A stretch of 18,399 nucleotides of DNA. Origin: Irpex lacteus (taxonomy: Eukaryota > Basidiomycota > Agaricomycetes > Polyporales > Irpicaceae). The stretch lies in contig MQVO02000167.1 of NCBI GenBank assembly GCA_001986395.2, positions 1 to 18,399 of the forward strand, given 5' to 3'. The notes under the pieces are model-generated. The model had not been told where the DNA came from and did no database searches. It worked only from the letters and a program-made list of their open reading frames with translations. Positions 7,304 through 13,836 of the stretch are shown here, in pieces. The position numbers and the translations under genes were made by a program. Each line of letters opens with the position of its first letter. The first letter of the stretch is position 1.

Positions 7304-7497
7304 ATAAAGAATAAAATTATTCTTTGTGGGGAGCCAAAATAAAAATAAAGAGAAGAGTTTAGTTAGAGGATATAAATTAATCAAGAGTAGAACATATTAC
7401 ATTACATTAGCCACATTTACCAGTTAGAGTCTGTTTGCCAGTCCCACCCCAAAAAAAGTAGCAAAAACTAAAAATAAATTAAATTTGGGGGGAAGGG

Positions 7498-7737
7498 TTA
7501 AACAAAGCAGAAAAAGATTTATTATTAAATAATATTAAAAAGGCTGTTAATTAAACTGTTTCTGTATGGGTATACAAAAGTGTTAACAATAAATTTATAT
7601 TGCTAAATGATAATAAACCTACTTTTAGTTCTAAATTAGAAGCAACTAAAGAATTAAAAATGAGTGCTAAAACAATTAGCAGGTATTTAGATACTCATAA
7701 AGAGTATAAAGGATTATATTTTTATAGTGTTGCTTAG
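7498..7737 (+). pseudogene. NUMOD1 tail of an intron endonuclease
   Basis: In one frame: NKAEKDLLLNNIKKAVN, TAA at 7552, then TVSVWVYKSVNNKFILLNDN, KPTFSSKLEATKELKMSAKT and ISRYLDTHKEYKGLYFYSV A. The second part is a NUMOD1 helix-turn-helix module, which follows GIY-YIG or LAGLIDADG nuclease domains. No nuclease domain is seen upstream. It precedes a group I intron core, the usual arrangement. The TAA and missing N-terminal domain make it a remnant. Confidence 0.7.
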
Positions 7738-8110
7738 AGATTAATTAAAAGGTAAGATTTAGGGTAAGGTGTGAGAAACTTTACTTGGCCTCTAGCAAAA
7801 GGAAACCTATTGCTAAAAACTATCAAATTGTCGGGAACACCTTAAAGCTATTTTTAACTAAATGTGTTAGGTAACTAATTCATGGCTCAGGTAATGACTC
7901 GAGGTATGGTAAAATCGAAATAGAGGCACGTAAGGAAATAGATGAAGGTGGTGAAGGTGGGGAAGGTGGGGACCAAGGTTCCACTATCGTTCCACAAAGG
8001 TTACTAACCAAAAGAAATTAATTATAATTAAAGAAGAAAGAATAGAGTGTCTGAATTGGATATACTCTATGAGCTTACCAGGCTCTTATGCTTTCCATTA
8101 CATTAACTCG
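7738..8110 (+). other. Group I intron core, partial
   Basis: aaattgtcgggaacacct followed by taaag (7825-7846) matches the conserved P element of group I introns, and gactcgaggtatggtaaaat (about 7898) resembles the segment that commonly follows it. A tract of ggtgg/gggg repeats at 7945-7980 sits in a peripheral position. A gaatagagtgtctg block near 8040 fits a P9 region. Flanking exons are not recognised. Confidence 0.5.
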
Positions 8111-8503
8111 CATCAGGGGATTTAGGAAATATTAAAATAATATAAAATTGAAATCTTAAAAGAAGCACTATTATTAATTGAGATACAAAATAATAAAATA
8201 ATTATTTTAGTGTAGTATATTAACATTCATAAATATTGTATCTTATTTATAAAACACTTAATTATCAGGACCTGAGAAAAAAATAAAACGTATGTATATT
8301 ATTTCTTAAGTGGATTGTTAAATGATAATTAACTATTTTTAAGTATATACCTTTTTATTAAAAAAAGGAAAGAAGCTAAGTATAAAAATTTTAATTATCT
8401 AAGTACATTAATACTATCTTTATTTATGTATAAAATAAAAATTTTATATATAGATTTTTAGTAGTATATTTAATTTCATAAATATTATGCAAAAATTAAA
8501 TAA
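8111..8503. other. A+T-rich spacer
   Basis: No gene recognised. A mini-hairpin of element B type lies at 8350-8368; two short stretches (aatattgtatcttattt, ttttagtagtatatttaatttcataaatatt) are partly repeated within the spacer. Confidence 0.5.
8350..8368. repeat. Element B mini-hairpin (short)
   Basis: CC-T5-ATTA-A7-GG palindrome in spacer. Confidence 0.6.
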
Positions 8504-8818
8504 AATCCAAAATTAAATCAAATCAGTATTTTATCTAGGCTAATTATTGGGGTAAAAAAAGGGTATTCAACTCCAACACTACCTGATAATTTAATTAAAT
8601 TAAATTCTACATTTTTCATAAGAACATTAAGATTTTTAGGTGGAACTAGTTTCTTATTATTACTATCAAACAGTTATATAAATAATCCTATTTACATTTT
8701 ATATATAGCTTTATTTTTTGCCTTTATTTTTACTTGTTATCAATATTATTTAAGTTTTAACAGAATTAAACATATTATTAAAGTGCTTAAATCTGAGGAG
8801 CTAGATATAAAAAAATAA
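8504..8818 (+). CDS. Conserved-looking hypothetical membrane protein
   Basis: An open frame of 104 codons ends TAA-TAA. It encodes GVKKGYSTPTLPDNLIKLNS, TFFIRTLRFLGGTSFLLLLS, NSYINNPIYILYIALFFAFI and FTCYQYYLSFNRIKHIIKVL KSEELDIKK: a basic N-terminus with R.LRFLGG, two hydrophobic helices near residues 45-56 and 62-80, and a basic/acidic tail. The pattern LPDN.IK followed by RFLGG, two helices and R.KH..K.LKS.ELD matches a family of small hypothetical proteins I associate with fungal mtDNA; no function is known to me. There is no ATG; an alternative start or a lost 5' end is possible. It is one of few frames here without a break. Confidence 0.55.
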   Translation, partial: NPKLNQISILSRLIIGVKKGYSTPTLPDNLIKLNSTFFIRTLRFLGGTSFLLLLSNSYINNPIYILYIALFFAFIFTCYQYYLSFNRIKHIIKVLKSEELDIKK

Positions 8819-9049
8819 TAAAAAATAGACCCCAAATGGAATGGTGCCAGTACAACCATAGTATTGTTAATCATTTATTTATAAAAAAAAAATAATTTTA
8901 AAGAAAAGATAATTAAATATATAAGTTATATTCTTTGTTAGTTCAGATATTAAATTTATATATAGTTACCCTCGGACGAGGGTTTATTTATTTTTAATTT
9001 GGGAGGATCATTAATGTATTTTTATTTACTCCTACCATTCCTCAACAAA
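8819..9049. other. Spacer with G+C hairpin
   Basis: No gene. The hairpin ACCCTCG-GA-CGAGGGT (8968-8983) stands out; its core cctcggacgag recurs at 16656 in the G+C-rich block after the reverse transcriptase. Confidence 0.55.
8968..8983. repeat. G+C-rich hairpin
   Basis: Seven perfect pairs ACCCTCG/CGAGGGT around GA. Confidence 0.8.
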
Positions 9050-9122
9050 AAAACTAGGCTCTAATTAAAATTTAATTTAATTAAATTTTAATAATACCGG
9101 GATAATTAATTAGTTTTTTAGG
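9050..9122. repeat. Composite element A carrying another repeat in its loop
   Basis: The outer arms aaaaaaactag and tagttttttaggg are those of element A, but the interior is replaced by the 38-bp repeat also found at 2512-2549 and by ccgggataattaatta, also found at 2038. It shows one repeat entering another. Confidence 0.8.
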
Positions 9123-9238
9123 GTTATGGTTAAATTGATTATTTACACTATTCTAATTGTAAATTCAAGTTATTCCTCTTCTGAACACGGAGCTGAGGGT
9201 AACATGTTTCAAACTCTTACTTAACTAATAATAATAAA

Positions 9239-9435
9239 ACAGGAACCCTTTTCCTAGGCTCATACATCACAGAGTAAGGTAAAGATCTAAATCATTTTAA
9301 CTTAAGCCTTAATACAAGCATAACAGGATCATCTGCAACACCTATTATAAATAATTGTAATCAAATTCAAAGTATTGGTTTAGCTCTATACACATCAAGC
9401 TATGTTACTTGTTATCGTTTCAATAGTGCTTAAAC
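9239..9435 (+). pseudogene. nad6: nad6 C-terminal fragment, frameshifted
   Basis: NADH dehydrogenase subunit 6. A plus frame reads DLNHFNLSLNTSITGSSATP then IINNCNQIQSIGLALYT, and one base later continues AMLLVIVSIVL. Fungal nad6 has a variable hydrophilic stretch followed by (I)xSIG..LYT and a last helix with L..S..LLLAM.GAI. The helix is cut off after SIVL. A TAA at about 9274 lies upstream in frame. Assignment rests on SIG.ALYT plus the following helix, so it is moderate. Confidence 0.55.
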
Positions 9436-9497
9436 TAGAACATTCTATCATAAGCTGAAAAGTAAATGATTTTAAGATAAAGCCCTTTTTCTAAACT

Positions 9498-9563
9498 CCA
9501 AAAAAACTAATTATTTCTGTCCACAATCCAATCCACTTTGTGGGCTGGGTCCTAGTTTTTTTT
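9498..9563. repeat. Degenerate element A
   Basis: Left arm ccaaaaaaactaa and right arm cctagttttttttag flank attatttctg and a 30-base insert with ccaatccactttgtgg. Outer arms pair; the interior has diverged or been invaded. Confidence 0.65.
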
Positions 9564-9632
9564 AGTAGAATACTTTAAAAAAAGCAGGAAGCTCTTTAGG
9601 TTATACTAAATTTTAAATAGACTATAGCTAAG

Positions 9633-9910
9633 ATGAAAGAAGCCTATTATACTAAAGTTCATACTTTATCTGAAGAGGGTAGAGCTAAAATTAGTGAGAG
9701 TAACCATAATCGTTCCGAAGAATTAAAGGAAAAAGATAGGGCTCGTATGCTTAAGTATAGTCTTGCTAAGGCACACTCTATCCTTTTTTTTTTAATAAAA
9801 AAAAAGGGAAGTCACAAATGTTTTCACAAACGAATAGACTATCTACCCTAGTAAGACAAGCTGCCACAGATATTGGTGTTTATCATGTTTCAGTAAAAAA
9901 AATTTATTAA
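9633..9910 (+). pseudogene. GIY-YIG endonuclease C-terminus (NUMOD3 plus helix-turn-helix) split by element B
   Basis: ATG at 9633 is followed by KVHTLSEEGRAKISESNHNR and SEELKEKDRARMLKYSLAKA HS, a NUMOD3 helix repeat region. An element B hairpin (9782-9807) interrupts. After it one frame gives EVTNVFTNE, TAG, TIYPS, and the next gives VRQAATDIGVYHVSVKKIY, which together fit the terminal segment (..V.V...FTNE...Y.S.REAA..LG) of these proteins. Hence hairpin insertion, a stop and a frameshift. The nuclease domain is not present nearby. Confidence 0.7.
9782..9807. repeat. Element B mini-hairpin inside the GIY-YIG remnant
   Basis: CC-T10-AAT-A9-GG. It interrupts the conserved AHS/EVT junction of the endonuclease. 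Confidence 0.85.
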
Positions 9911-10046
9911 AGCAATCCATAGTGTAAGCTATGTAAGCAAATAATATACACGGAAAAGGAATATATTTTGCTTACAAGCTTATTTATATCTATGTATTAA
10001 ATAAAAAAGAATATCTTAGATTTGTGCTAAACGTTAGAGCCGGGAG

Positions 10047-10064
10047 GAGGACGCTCACGTCCTC
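10047..10064. repeat. G+C-rich hairpin
   Basis: GAGGACG-CTCA-CGTCCTC, seven pairs, directly upstream of trnR. Confidence 0.8.
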
Positions 10065-10097
10065 AAAAATTTATTTATTTATTTAAATTAGAGTTGA

Positions 10098-10170
10098 GTA
10101 TCTTTAGCTTAATTGGTAGTAGTATATGTTTACGAAACATATTATATTGGTTCGAGTCCAATAAGATACT
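10098..10170 (+). tRNA. trnR: tRNA-Arg(ACG)
   Basis: Acceptor GTATCTT/AAGATAC, anticodon arm TATGT-TTACGAA-ACATA with ACG, T arm ATTGG-TTCGAGT-CCAAT. The D arm (GCTT...AGT) is acceptable. Stand-alone, between a spacer and a Ser/Thr-rich frame. Confidence 0.9.
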
Positions 10171-10209
10171 AATAAATTTCTTAATCCATTATCTCTTTAT
10201 TTTTATTAA

Positions 10210-10335
10210 GCCTATAAGGATTCTGTACCTAAACCTAACACTACTACAGATACCTCTAATCCAGCTGCGACAGAATCTACTAGTCCTAGTGCTGATAAAT
10301 CAGCTAAACCTACAACTGATTCAACAAATGAATAA
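10210..10335 (+). CDS. Ser/Thr-rich tail of an unknown protein
   Basis: A 41-codon frame without ATG encodes DSVPKPNTTTDTSNPAATES then TSPSADKSAKPTTDSTNE and stops. It is low-complexity, rich in Thr, Ser, Pro and Asp. The composition is so unlike the A+T background that the frame was probably coding once. No family is assigned; it could be the C-terminal tail of a plasmid-derived or intron-encoded protein. Confidence 0.35.
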   Translation, partial: AYKDSVPKPNTTTDTSNPAATESTSPSADKSAKPTTDSTNE

Positions 10336-10377
10336 ATAAAATAAAAAGTTATAAAAAAGTATACACAATAAAATAAT

Positions 10378-10419
10378 AAAAAAACGCTAAGAATTATTTC
10401 TAATTCCTAGTGTATTTTT
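10378..10419. repeat. Element A, variant arms
   Basis: aaaaaaacgctaagaattattt and ctaattcctagtgtattttt: the core is the element but both outer arms carry substitutions and the CCC/GGG ends are lost. Confidence 0.8.
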
Positions 10420-10426
10420 ATTGGTA

Positions 10427-11127
10427 TGATTAGTTATATTATGATTAGCTGGGTTTACTACATATATAAGTGGTTTAATAGCAGTAGTATTTAATGATAT
10501 AAAAAGAGTAATAGCTTTATCTATTATCTCTCAATTAAGCATGATGATGTTAGCTATAAGGGTAAGTGCATATGTTTTAGTAATCTCTCTTCTTCCAAAA
10601 AAACTAGTTAGAATTATTTATAATTACTAGTGTTTTTGGGGTATTGTCATGCTTTCTTTAAAGCATTTTTATTTCTGTCAGCTGGTTATATATGTCAGAA
10701 CTCAATATATGCGTAAATTTGGAGTATTAATAGAATATTTATCAATTAGTAATACTACTATGTTAATAGCCTTTAATCCCTTTGCCTGGTCTAAGAGGTT
10801 ACTATAGTTCAGATAATTATAATCATTATATGGAATTTGTACTGTATGTGGATATATATGTCTTATATTACTACAGCATCAGCTACATTCACAGCAATAT
10901 ATTCATTAAGAGTATAATATTTAACATTATATAATAATCCACGTGGGAATAAATGTCTATATGGACATAAACATTAAAGTACTAATATGACAATACCTTT
11001 GTCTATTTTAACTATATTTAGTATATTATTAGGTTATGATAGAGATAATGTTGTATTTAATTTAACTATGGGGTTCCCACATACTAATTCCTTTATTGAA
11101 ACTGAATATACTTTACCCCTTTTTTAA
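10427..11127 (+). pseudogene. nad5: nad5 fragment, copy 2, interrupted by element A
   Basis: NADH dehydrogenase subunit 5. Frames read GLIAVVFNDIKRVIALSIIS QLSMMMLAI, then after element A (10595-10641) HAFFKAFLFLSAG, MRKFGVLIEYL (one frame over), ITTASATFTAIYSLRV, TAA, YLTLYNNPRGNK, TAA, then MTIPLSILTIFSILLGY and FIETEYTLPLF at the end. These are the standard nad5 blocks in order over about 230 codons. Several shifts, two in-frame TAA and a shortened segment at AFPFL.G.YSK break it. It ends within an element B-like stretch. Removing element A restores ISLLYCHAFF in one frame. Leu codons are mostly TTA, unlike copy 1. Confidence 0.88.
10595..10641. repeat. Element A inside nad5 copy 2
   Basis: CC-A7-CTAG-TTAGAA...CTAG-TGT5-GGGG, in the opposite orientation to the nad4 copy. 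Removing these 47 bases joins the codons for ISLL to YCHAFF in frame. Confidence 0.9.
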
Positions 11128-11135
11128 TAAAAAGG
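11118..11135. repeat. Element B-like mini-hairpin at the end of nad5 copy 2
   Basis: CC-T6-AATA-A4-GG. It coincides with the end of nad5 homology. Confidence 0.55.
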
Positions 11136-11275
11136 AAATAAAGGGAGGCTAGTGTATGAAAGTGGGTTAGGGTTTACATTAGAATAAGACGGTTTCCGTG
11201 GCCCAAACCACTAAGAATCAACAGGTGCGAACTTGCTATCCTTCCAATAAAATTTTATTCTTATCTAGTGTCTGT

Positions 11276-11474
11276 CTAGATAGAATACCTTATGCTTAAG
11301 AACTCCCCTCGCACGTACTTGATGTAGTTCAACTCTGTAAGTTTCTTCGATTTGTTCACCTTCAATTTAACCTCTGATTTAGCTTCACTATTAACTTCCC
11401 CTCAGTTTTAACTTCTCTCTAGGATGAACAATCACATCAGATTTAGTAGATTGAGTCTCATTAACTTTAGATTC
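11276..11474 (-). pseudogene. Lys/Glu-rich ORF remnant, frameshifted
   Basis: Minus-strand frames give ESKVNETQSTKSDVIVHPRE KLKLRG, then one base over EVNSEAKSEVKLKVNKSKKL and TELNYIKYVRGEFLSIRYSI. Charged, low-complexity, with a single frameshift near 11398. I do not recognise the protein. The segment is richer in G+C than its surroundings. Confidence 0.35.
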
Positions 11475-11550
11475 TTATGTAGCCAAAAAAGGGGGTTCTA
11501 AAATTTTAATAAATAAAAAGAAAATTAGTAACACATTAAATTATTTATCG

Positions 11551-11567
11551 CCCACCACGGTGGTGGG
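11551..11567. repeat. G+C-rich hairpin
   Basis: CCCACCA-CGG-TGGTGGG, seven pairs, in spacer. Confidence 0.8.
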
Positions 11568-11608
11568 GTTTATTAAGGCTATTAATTTCAATAGCTTTAT
11601 CTTAATAC

Positions 11609-11911
11609 TTATTTTCTGTTGTTACGTATATCATTTAACTGTTTTAAAGAGCTAAATATTTTAGATTTAATCTCTTTACTATTATTCTGGCACATGGATT
11701 CGTTACGTTTTATTTGCTGTTTCCTTGTTTTAGCATCCTCATTACTAATCACACCGTTTTTTTTCAAATAAATCCACAATATCATTCTCTACTTCCCTTT
11801 TTTTTATAAAAAAAAGGAAGGCATCAAGTTCTTTTCCATTACTTTGTAAGCAGGCTTCTTCGTAACGCATTTGTTTTATTTTTCTGCTAAAGTCAGTAAC
11901 CGCAAAAATCC
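11609..11911 (-). pseudogene. Unknown ORF carrying an in-frame element B
   Basis: The minus frame reads DWIFAVTDFSRKIKQMRYEE then ACLQSNGKELDA, then codons of the hairpin itself (FLFFIKKRE), then VENDIVDLFEKK. One base over at an A8 run it continues NGVISNEDAKTRKQQIKRNE and CQNNSKEIKSKIFSSLKQLN DIRNNRK before TAA. The composition is that of a charged helical protein; the family is not recognised. The hairpin is 27 bases with its flank and keeps the frame open, so it would be translated if the gene were expressed. The A8 frameshift could be a real indel or a homopolymer error. Confidence 0.45.
11796..11817. repeat. Element B, in-frame within an ORF
   Basis: CC-T8-ATA-A8-GG. On the minus strand it reads TTC CTT TTT TTT ATA AAA AAA AGG, without a stop. 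Confidence 0.8.
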
Positions 11912-11914
11912 AAT

Positions 11915-11933
11915 CAGTCCGGCGGTCCGGCTG
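11915..11933. repeat. G+C-rich hairpin at the LAGLIDADG fragment
   Basis: CAGTCCGG-CGGT-CCGGCTG forms an almost perfect hairpin exactly where the LAGLIDADG homology ends. Confidence 0.75.
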
Positions 11934-11937
11934 CTCT

Positions 11938-12025
11938 TATATAAATTAAGTATAGATTTTAAATAAACTATTTCATTTAACCCTTTATCTGTAAGATGTT
12001 GTTTATTATTAAAAATTTCTATACA
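11938..12025 (-). pseudogene. LAGLIDADG endonuclease C-terminal fragment
   Basis: The minus frame reads CIEIFNNKQHLTDKGLNEIV YLKSILNL. This matches the conserved tail of single-family LAGLIDADG enzymes (..E....KQHLT..GL..I..LK..LN.GLS). It is bounded by element A (12027-12076) on its N-terminal side and a G+C hairpin on the other, so only 28 residues survive. Confidence 0.7.
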
Positions 12026-12026
12026 T

Positions 12027-12076
12027 CCCCAAAAAACTAGGAATTAGAATTAATTCTAACTAGTTTTTTTGGGGGG
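12027..12076. repeat. Element A between two ORF remnants
   Basis: CCCCAAAAAACTAG, GAA bulge, TTAGAA-TTAA-TTCTAA, CTAG-T7-GGGGGG; same loop type as the copy at 3445. Confidence 0.95.
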
Positions 12077-12080
12077 AGCT

Positions 12081-12446
12081 CAGAATCTAAAATCAATTGA
12101 TTTAGCACTTCGTAAAGGGGAGTAAAGGCTTACAAATAGGATCAGCTAATAGTAAATCTCCTACTTCACTAGCTGTTACAGTATTTATTGCACTAGGTGT
12201 TGGTTGGGTACTAGTTAGTTGAAACAATGTATTTCATAATATACCTACACCTATAGCTGTTCAGCGACTCAACCCAAAAAACTAGGGTCGCTTTACCGGA
12301 TGAATTAATTCTAACTAGTTTTTTGGGGTAATAAATTGAATAACTGTCCTAAAAAGATAGAAGGTGCTATTGAAGAAACAGATGAATTGTTCTTTGGGTG
12401 TCACATTTTAACTGTTCTTATCTTTCTTTACTCTACTTTACGCTAA
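12081..12446 (+). pseudogene. Unknown ORF interrupted by a loop-substituted element A
   Basis: One frame reads GLQIGSANSKSPTSLAVTVF then IALGVGWVLVSWNNVFHNIP TPIAVQRL, with UGA read as Trp in VSWNN. After element A (12273-12328) it goes on NNKLNNCPKKIEGAIEETDE and LFFGCHILTVLIFLYSTLR, stop. Removing the 56-base palindrome joins RL to NNKL in frame. A hydrophobic segment (AVTVFIALGVGWVLVSW) and a second one near the C-terminus suggest a membrane protein. Upstream, LKSIDLALRKG may belong to it one frame away. Family not recognised. Confidence 0.45.
12273..12328. repeat. Element A with a substituted loop
   Basis: Arms CCCAAAAAACTAG and CTAGTTTTTTGGGG are intact, but the left inner arm is replaced by ggtcgctttaccggatg. 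The ggtcgc complements part of the flank gcgactc just before the element, suggesting a copying or pairing event. Confidence 0.85.
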
Positions 12447-12581
12447 TCCTCCAAAATAAACAAGATGATTGTGGATTTAAGAATAAAGCCGGGTATTAAT
12501 AAAAGAATAGAATTAAAAAGAGTCTTATAATTAAATAAAATAAAATATTATAATTAGATTATTAGATTTTGCCCTTCCCTC

Positions 12582-12606
12582 CCTTTTTTTTTAATTAAAA
12601 AAAAGG
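12582..12606. repeat. Element B next to trnL
   Basis: CC-T9-AATT-A8-GG, ending two bases before the tRNA-Leu acceptor stem. Confidence 0.8.
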
Positions 12607-12608
12607 AA

Positions 12609-12691
12609 ACGAACATGTTGAAATTGGTAAACAATCTTCTCTTAAGTAGAAGTGGGAATATCCCTTAAGAGTTCAAGTCTCTTTGTTCGTA
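12609..12691 (+). tRNA. trnL: tRNA-Leu(UAA)
   Basis: Acceptor ACGAACA/TGTTCGT perfect; anticodon arm CTTCT-CTTAAGT-AGAAG with TAA; long variable arm (GGGAATATCCC) as required for Leu; T arm AAGAG-TTCAAGT-CTCTT. First of a four-tRNA cluster on the plus strand. Confidence 0.95.
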
Positions 12692-12732
12692 AAACAAAAA
12701 TAAAATCTTAATAATAAGATAGTGTCCATACA

Positions 12733-12804
12733 TGCGGTATAGTGTAAAGGTTGGCACAATAGCCTCATGAGCTGTTAGAGCAGGTTCAATTCCTGATGCC
12801 GCAA
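12733..12804 (+). tRNA. trnM: tRNA-Met(CAU)
   Basis: Acceptor TGCGGTA/TGCCGCA, D arm GTGT...GCAC, anticodon arm ATAGC-CTCATGA-GCTGT with CAT, T loop TTCAATT. One mismatch in the T stem. Initiator versus elongator type cannot be settled, nor whether CAU is modified to read Ile. Confidence 0.92.
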
Positions 12805-12824
12805 TAGAAATAAAATAAAGACCG

Positions 12825-12895
12825 GGTCTTTTTGTATAAAGGCAGTACAGCTACCCTTCACGTAGCAAGTATCAGTTCGATTCTGATAAAGACTA
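12825..12895 (+). tRNA. trnE: tRNA-Glu(UUC)
   Basis: Acceptor GGTCTTT/AAAGACT (first pair G-T), anticodon arm GCTAC-CCTTCAC-GTAGC with TTC, T arm ATCAG-TTCGATT-CTGAT. Position 33 is C rather than the usual T. Confidence 0.88.
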
Positions 12896-12972
12896 TATTC
12901 TTAATTTCTTTATGCCTTTTTATTTTTATAATGGGGGGTGTTGGTATTTGTTTAAAAAGGGAAAGGAGTAAA

Positions 12973-13046
12973 TGAGTTGTAGTTTAATTTGGCAGAACGT
13001 CATTTTTTGGTAGTGAATAATATCAGTTCGAATCTGGTCAACTCAG
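12973..13046 (+). tRNA. trnQ: tRNA-Gln(UUG), Pro-like loop
   Basis: Acceptor TGAGTTG/CAACTCA perfect, T arm ATCAG-TTCGAAT-CTGGT. The anticodon arm TCATT-TTTTGGT-AGTGA places TTG at 34-36, i.e. Gln. A G-T at 37-38 is more typical of tRNA-Pro(UGG), and a one-base shift of the loop would give TGG, so identity is not fully settled. Confidence 0.75.
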
Positions 13047-13173
13047 TAAAAAAATTTTTTTTTAAATTAACTAACAAGGGGTAACTTCAGGCTACTAATT
13101 TTAATAGTTTTATCGTAAGATGAGTTGGGGTATTTACAAGAAGTTTTTAATTTATCTAAAATATAATAATTAA

Positions 13174-13485
13174 TTAAATGGGTTTATAATATTATCCACA
13201 ATCTGGTCTAACAAAGCTTCATGTCTGGCTGCGAACAACAATCTATATCTTCTATCATGAGCATTTAAAGCCTACATAGGATTTGCCGGATTATGGACCA
13301 TATCCCATCTAGTTGGAGTAGGTTCACTTACCACTCTAGGATGAGTTATTTACCATCTTCTTTGTCTAGGTGTATTTAACACCGAATCATCTAGGCCTTG
13401 AATAGTATCTTGACTACTAGTTCTACTTATAGAACCTAATCTAAGGAGGAACCACAACCTTATTTTAAATGTAAAAATAAAATAA
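13174..13485 (+). CDS. Unknown hydrophobic ORF requiring UGA = Trp
   Basis: 103 codons are open only if UGA is Trp; four UGA occur (in LLSWAF, LGWV, RPWI and VSWLL). The translation includes NNNLYLLSWAFKAYIGFAGL, WTISHLVGVGSLTTLGWVIY and HLLCLGVFNTESSRPWIVSW LLVLLIEPNL. Composition and Trp placement suggest a mitochondrial membrane protein with about three helices. No subunit of the standard set was recognised. There is no ATG and it opens right after a TAA, so it may be a fragment. It lies between the tRNA cluster and the reverse transcriptase. Confidence 0.45.
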
Positions 13486-13836
13486 GACAAATCAAGCTGA
13501 GATTTCAATATATATAAAGTGAGAAAGCTTTGCTTAGCCTCTGATTTGGATCGTACCTTTAGATTATCATCTAAACCCAGCTTCCAGCTTTCCAAAGAAA
13601 CCTGCAAAAGTGGTCCCTTTAGTCGATTTCTAAATGATGTGTAGTTGTTGAAAGAATATATACAATGAAAACAGATAGGTTTAACGGCTCTGTGTCGGTT
13701 TAACTATTCCCCGTACGGGTGCCTTTTAAGGGAAATTTCTTCAGTCACTTTAAGTATTTAAGTATCAATAAGTCTTAATATCAAACTTAAAAATTCTCGA
13801 AGGAAAGGTAAGTAAACTGTAAAAATTCTTAAGAAA
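13486..13836. other. Leader region of the reverse transcriptase
   Basis: No ORF. The sequence is less A+T-rich than other spacers and contains CCCGTACGGG (13710-13719), a ten-base palindrome, and an attatcatctaaaccc...tttccaaagaaacc stretch with RNA-like pairing. It could be the 5' part of an intron or of a retroelement transcript; no GUGYG intron start was identified with confidence. Confidence 0.35.

Noticed and set aside
10094..10339. ORF of 81 codons starting at trnR
   Set aside because: It runs straight through the tRNA-Arg gene; the plausible protein-like frame there is a different one (10210-10335).
5161..11127. Physarum-like insertional RNA editing to explain frameshifts
   Set aside because: Long stretches (over 130 bases in nad5, RT throughout) need no inserted base, unlike that system, and stops and deletions co-occur.
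13350..13607. Minus-strand ORF of 85 codons
   Set aside because: It is antisense to the plus frame with four UGA-Trp codons, whose composition is more protein-like; neither is proven.
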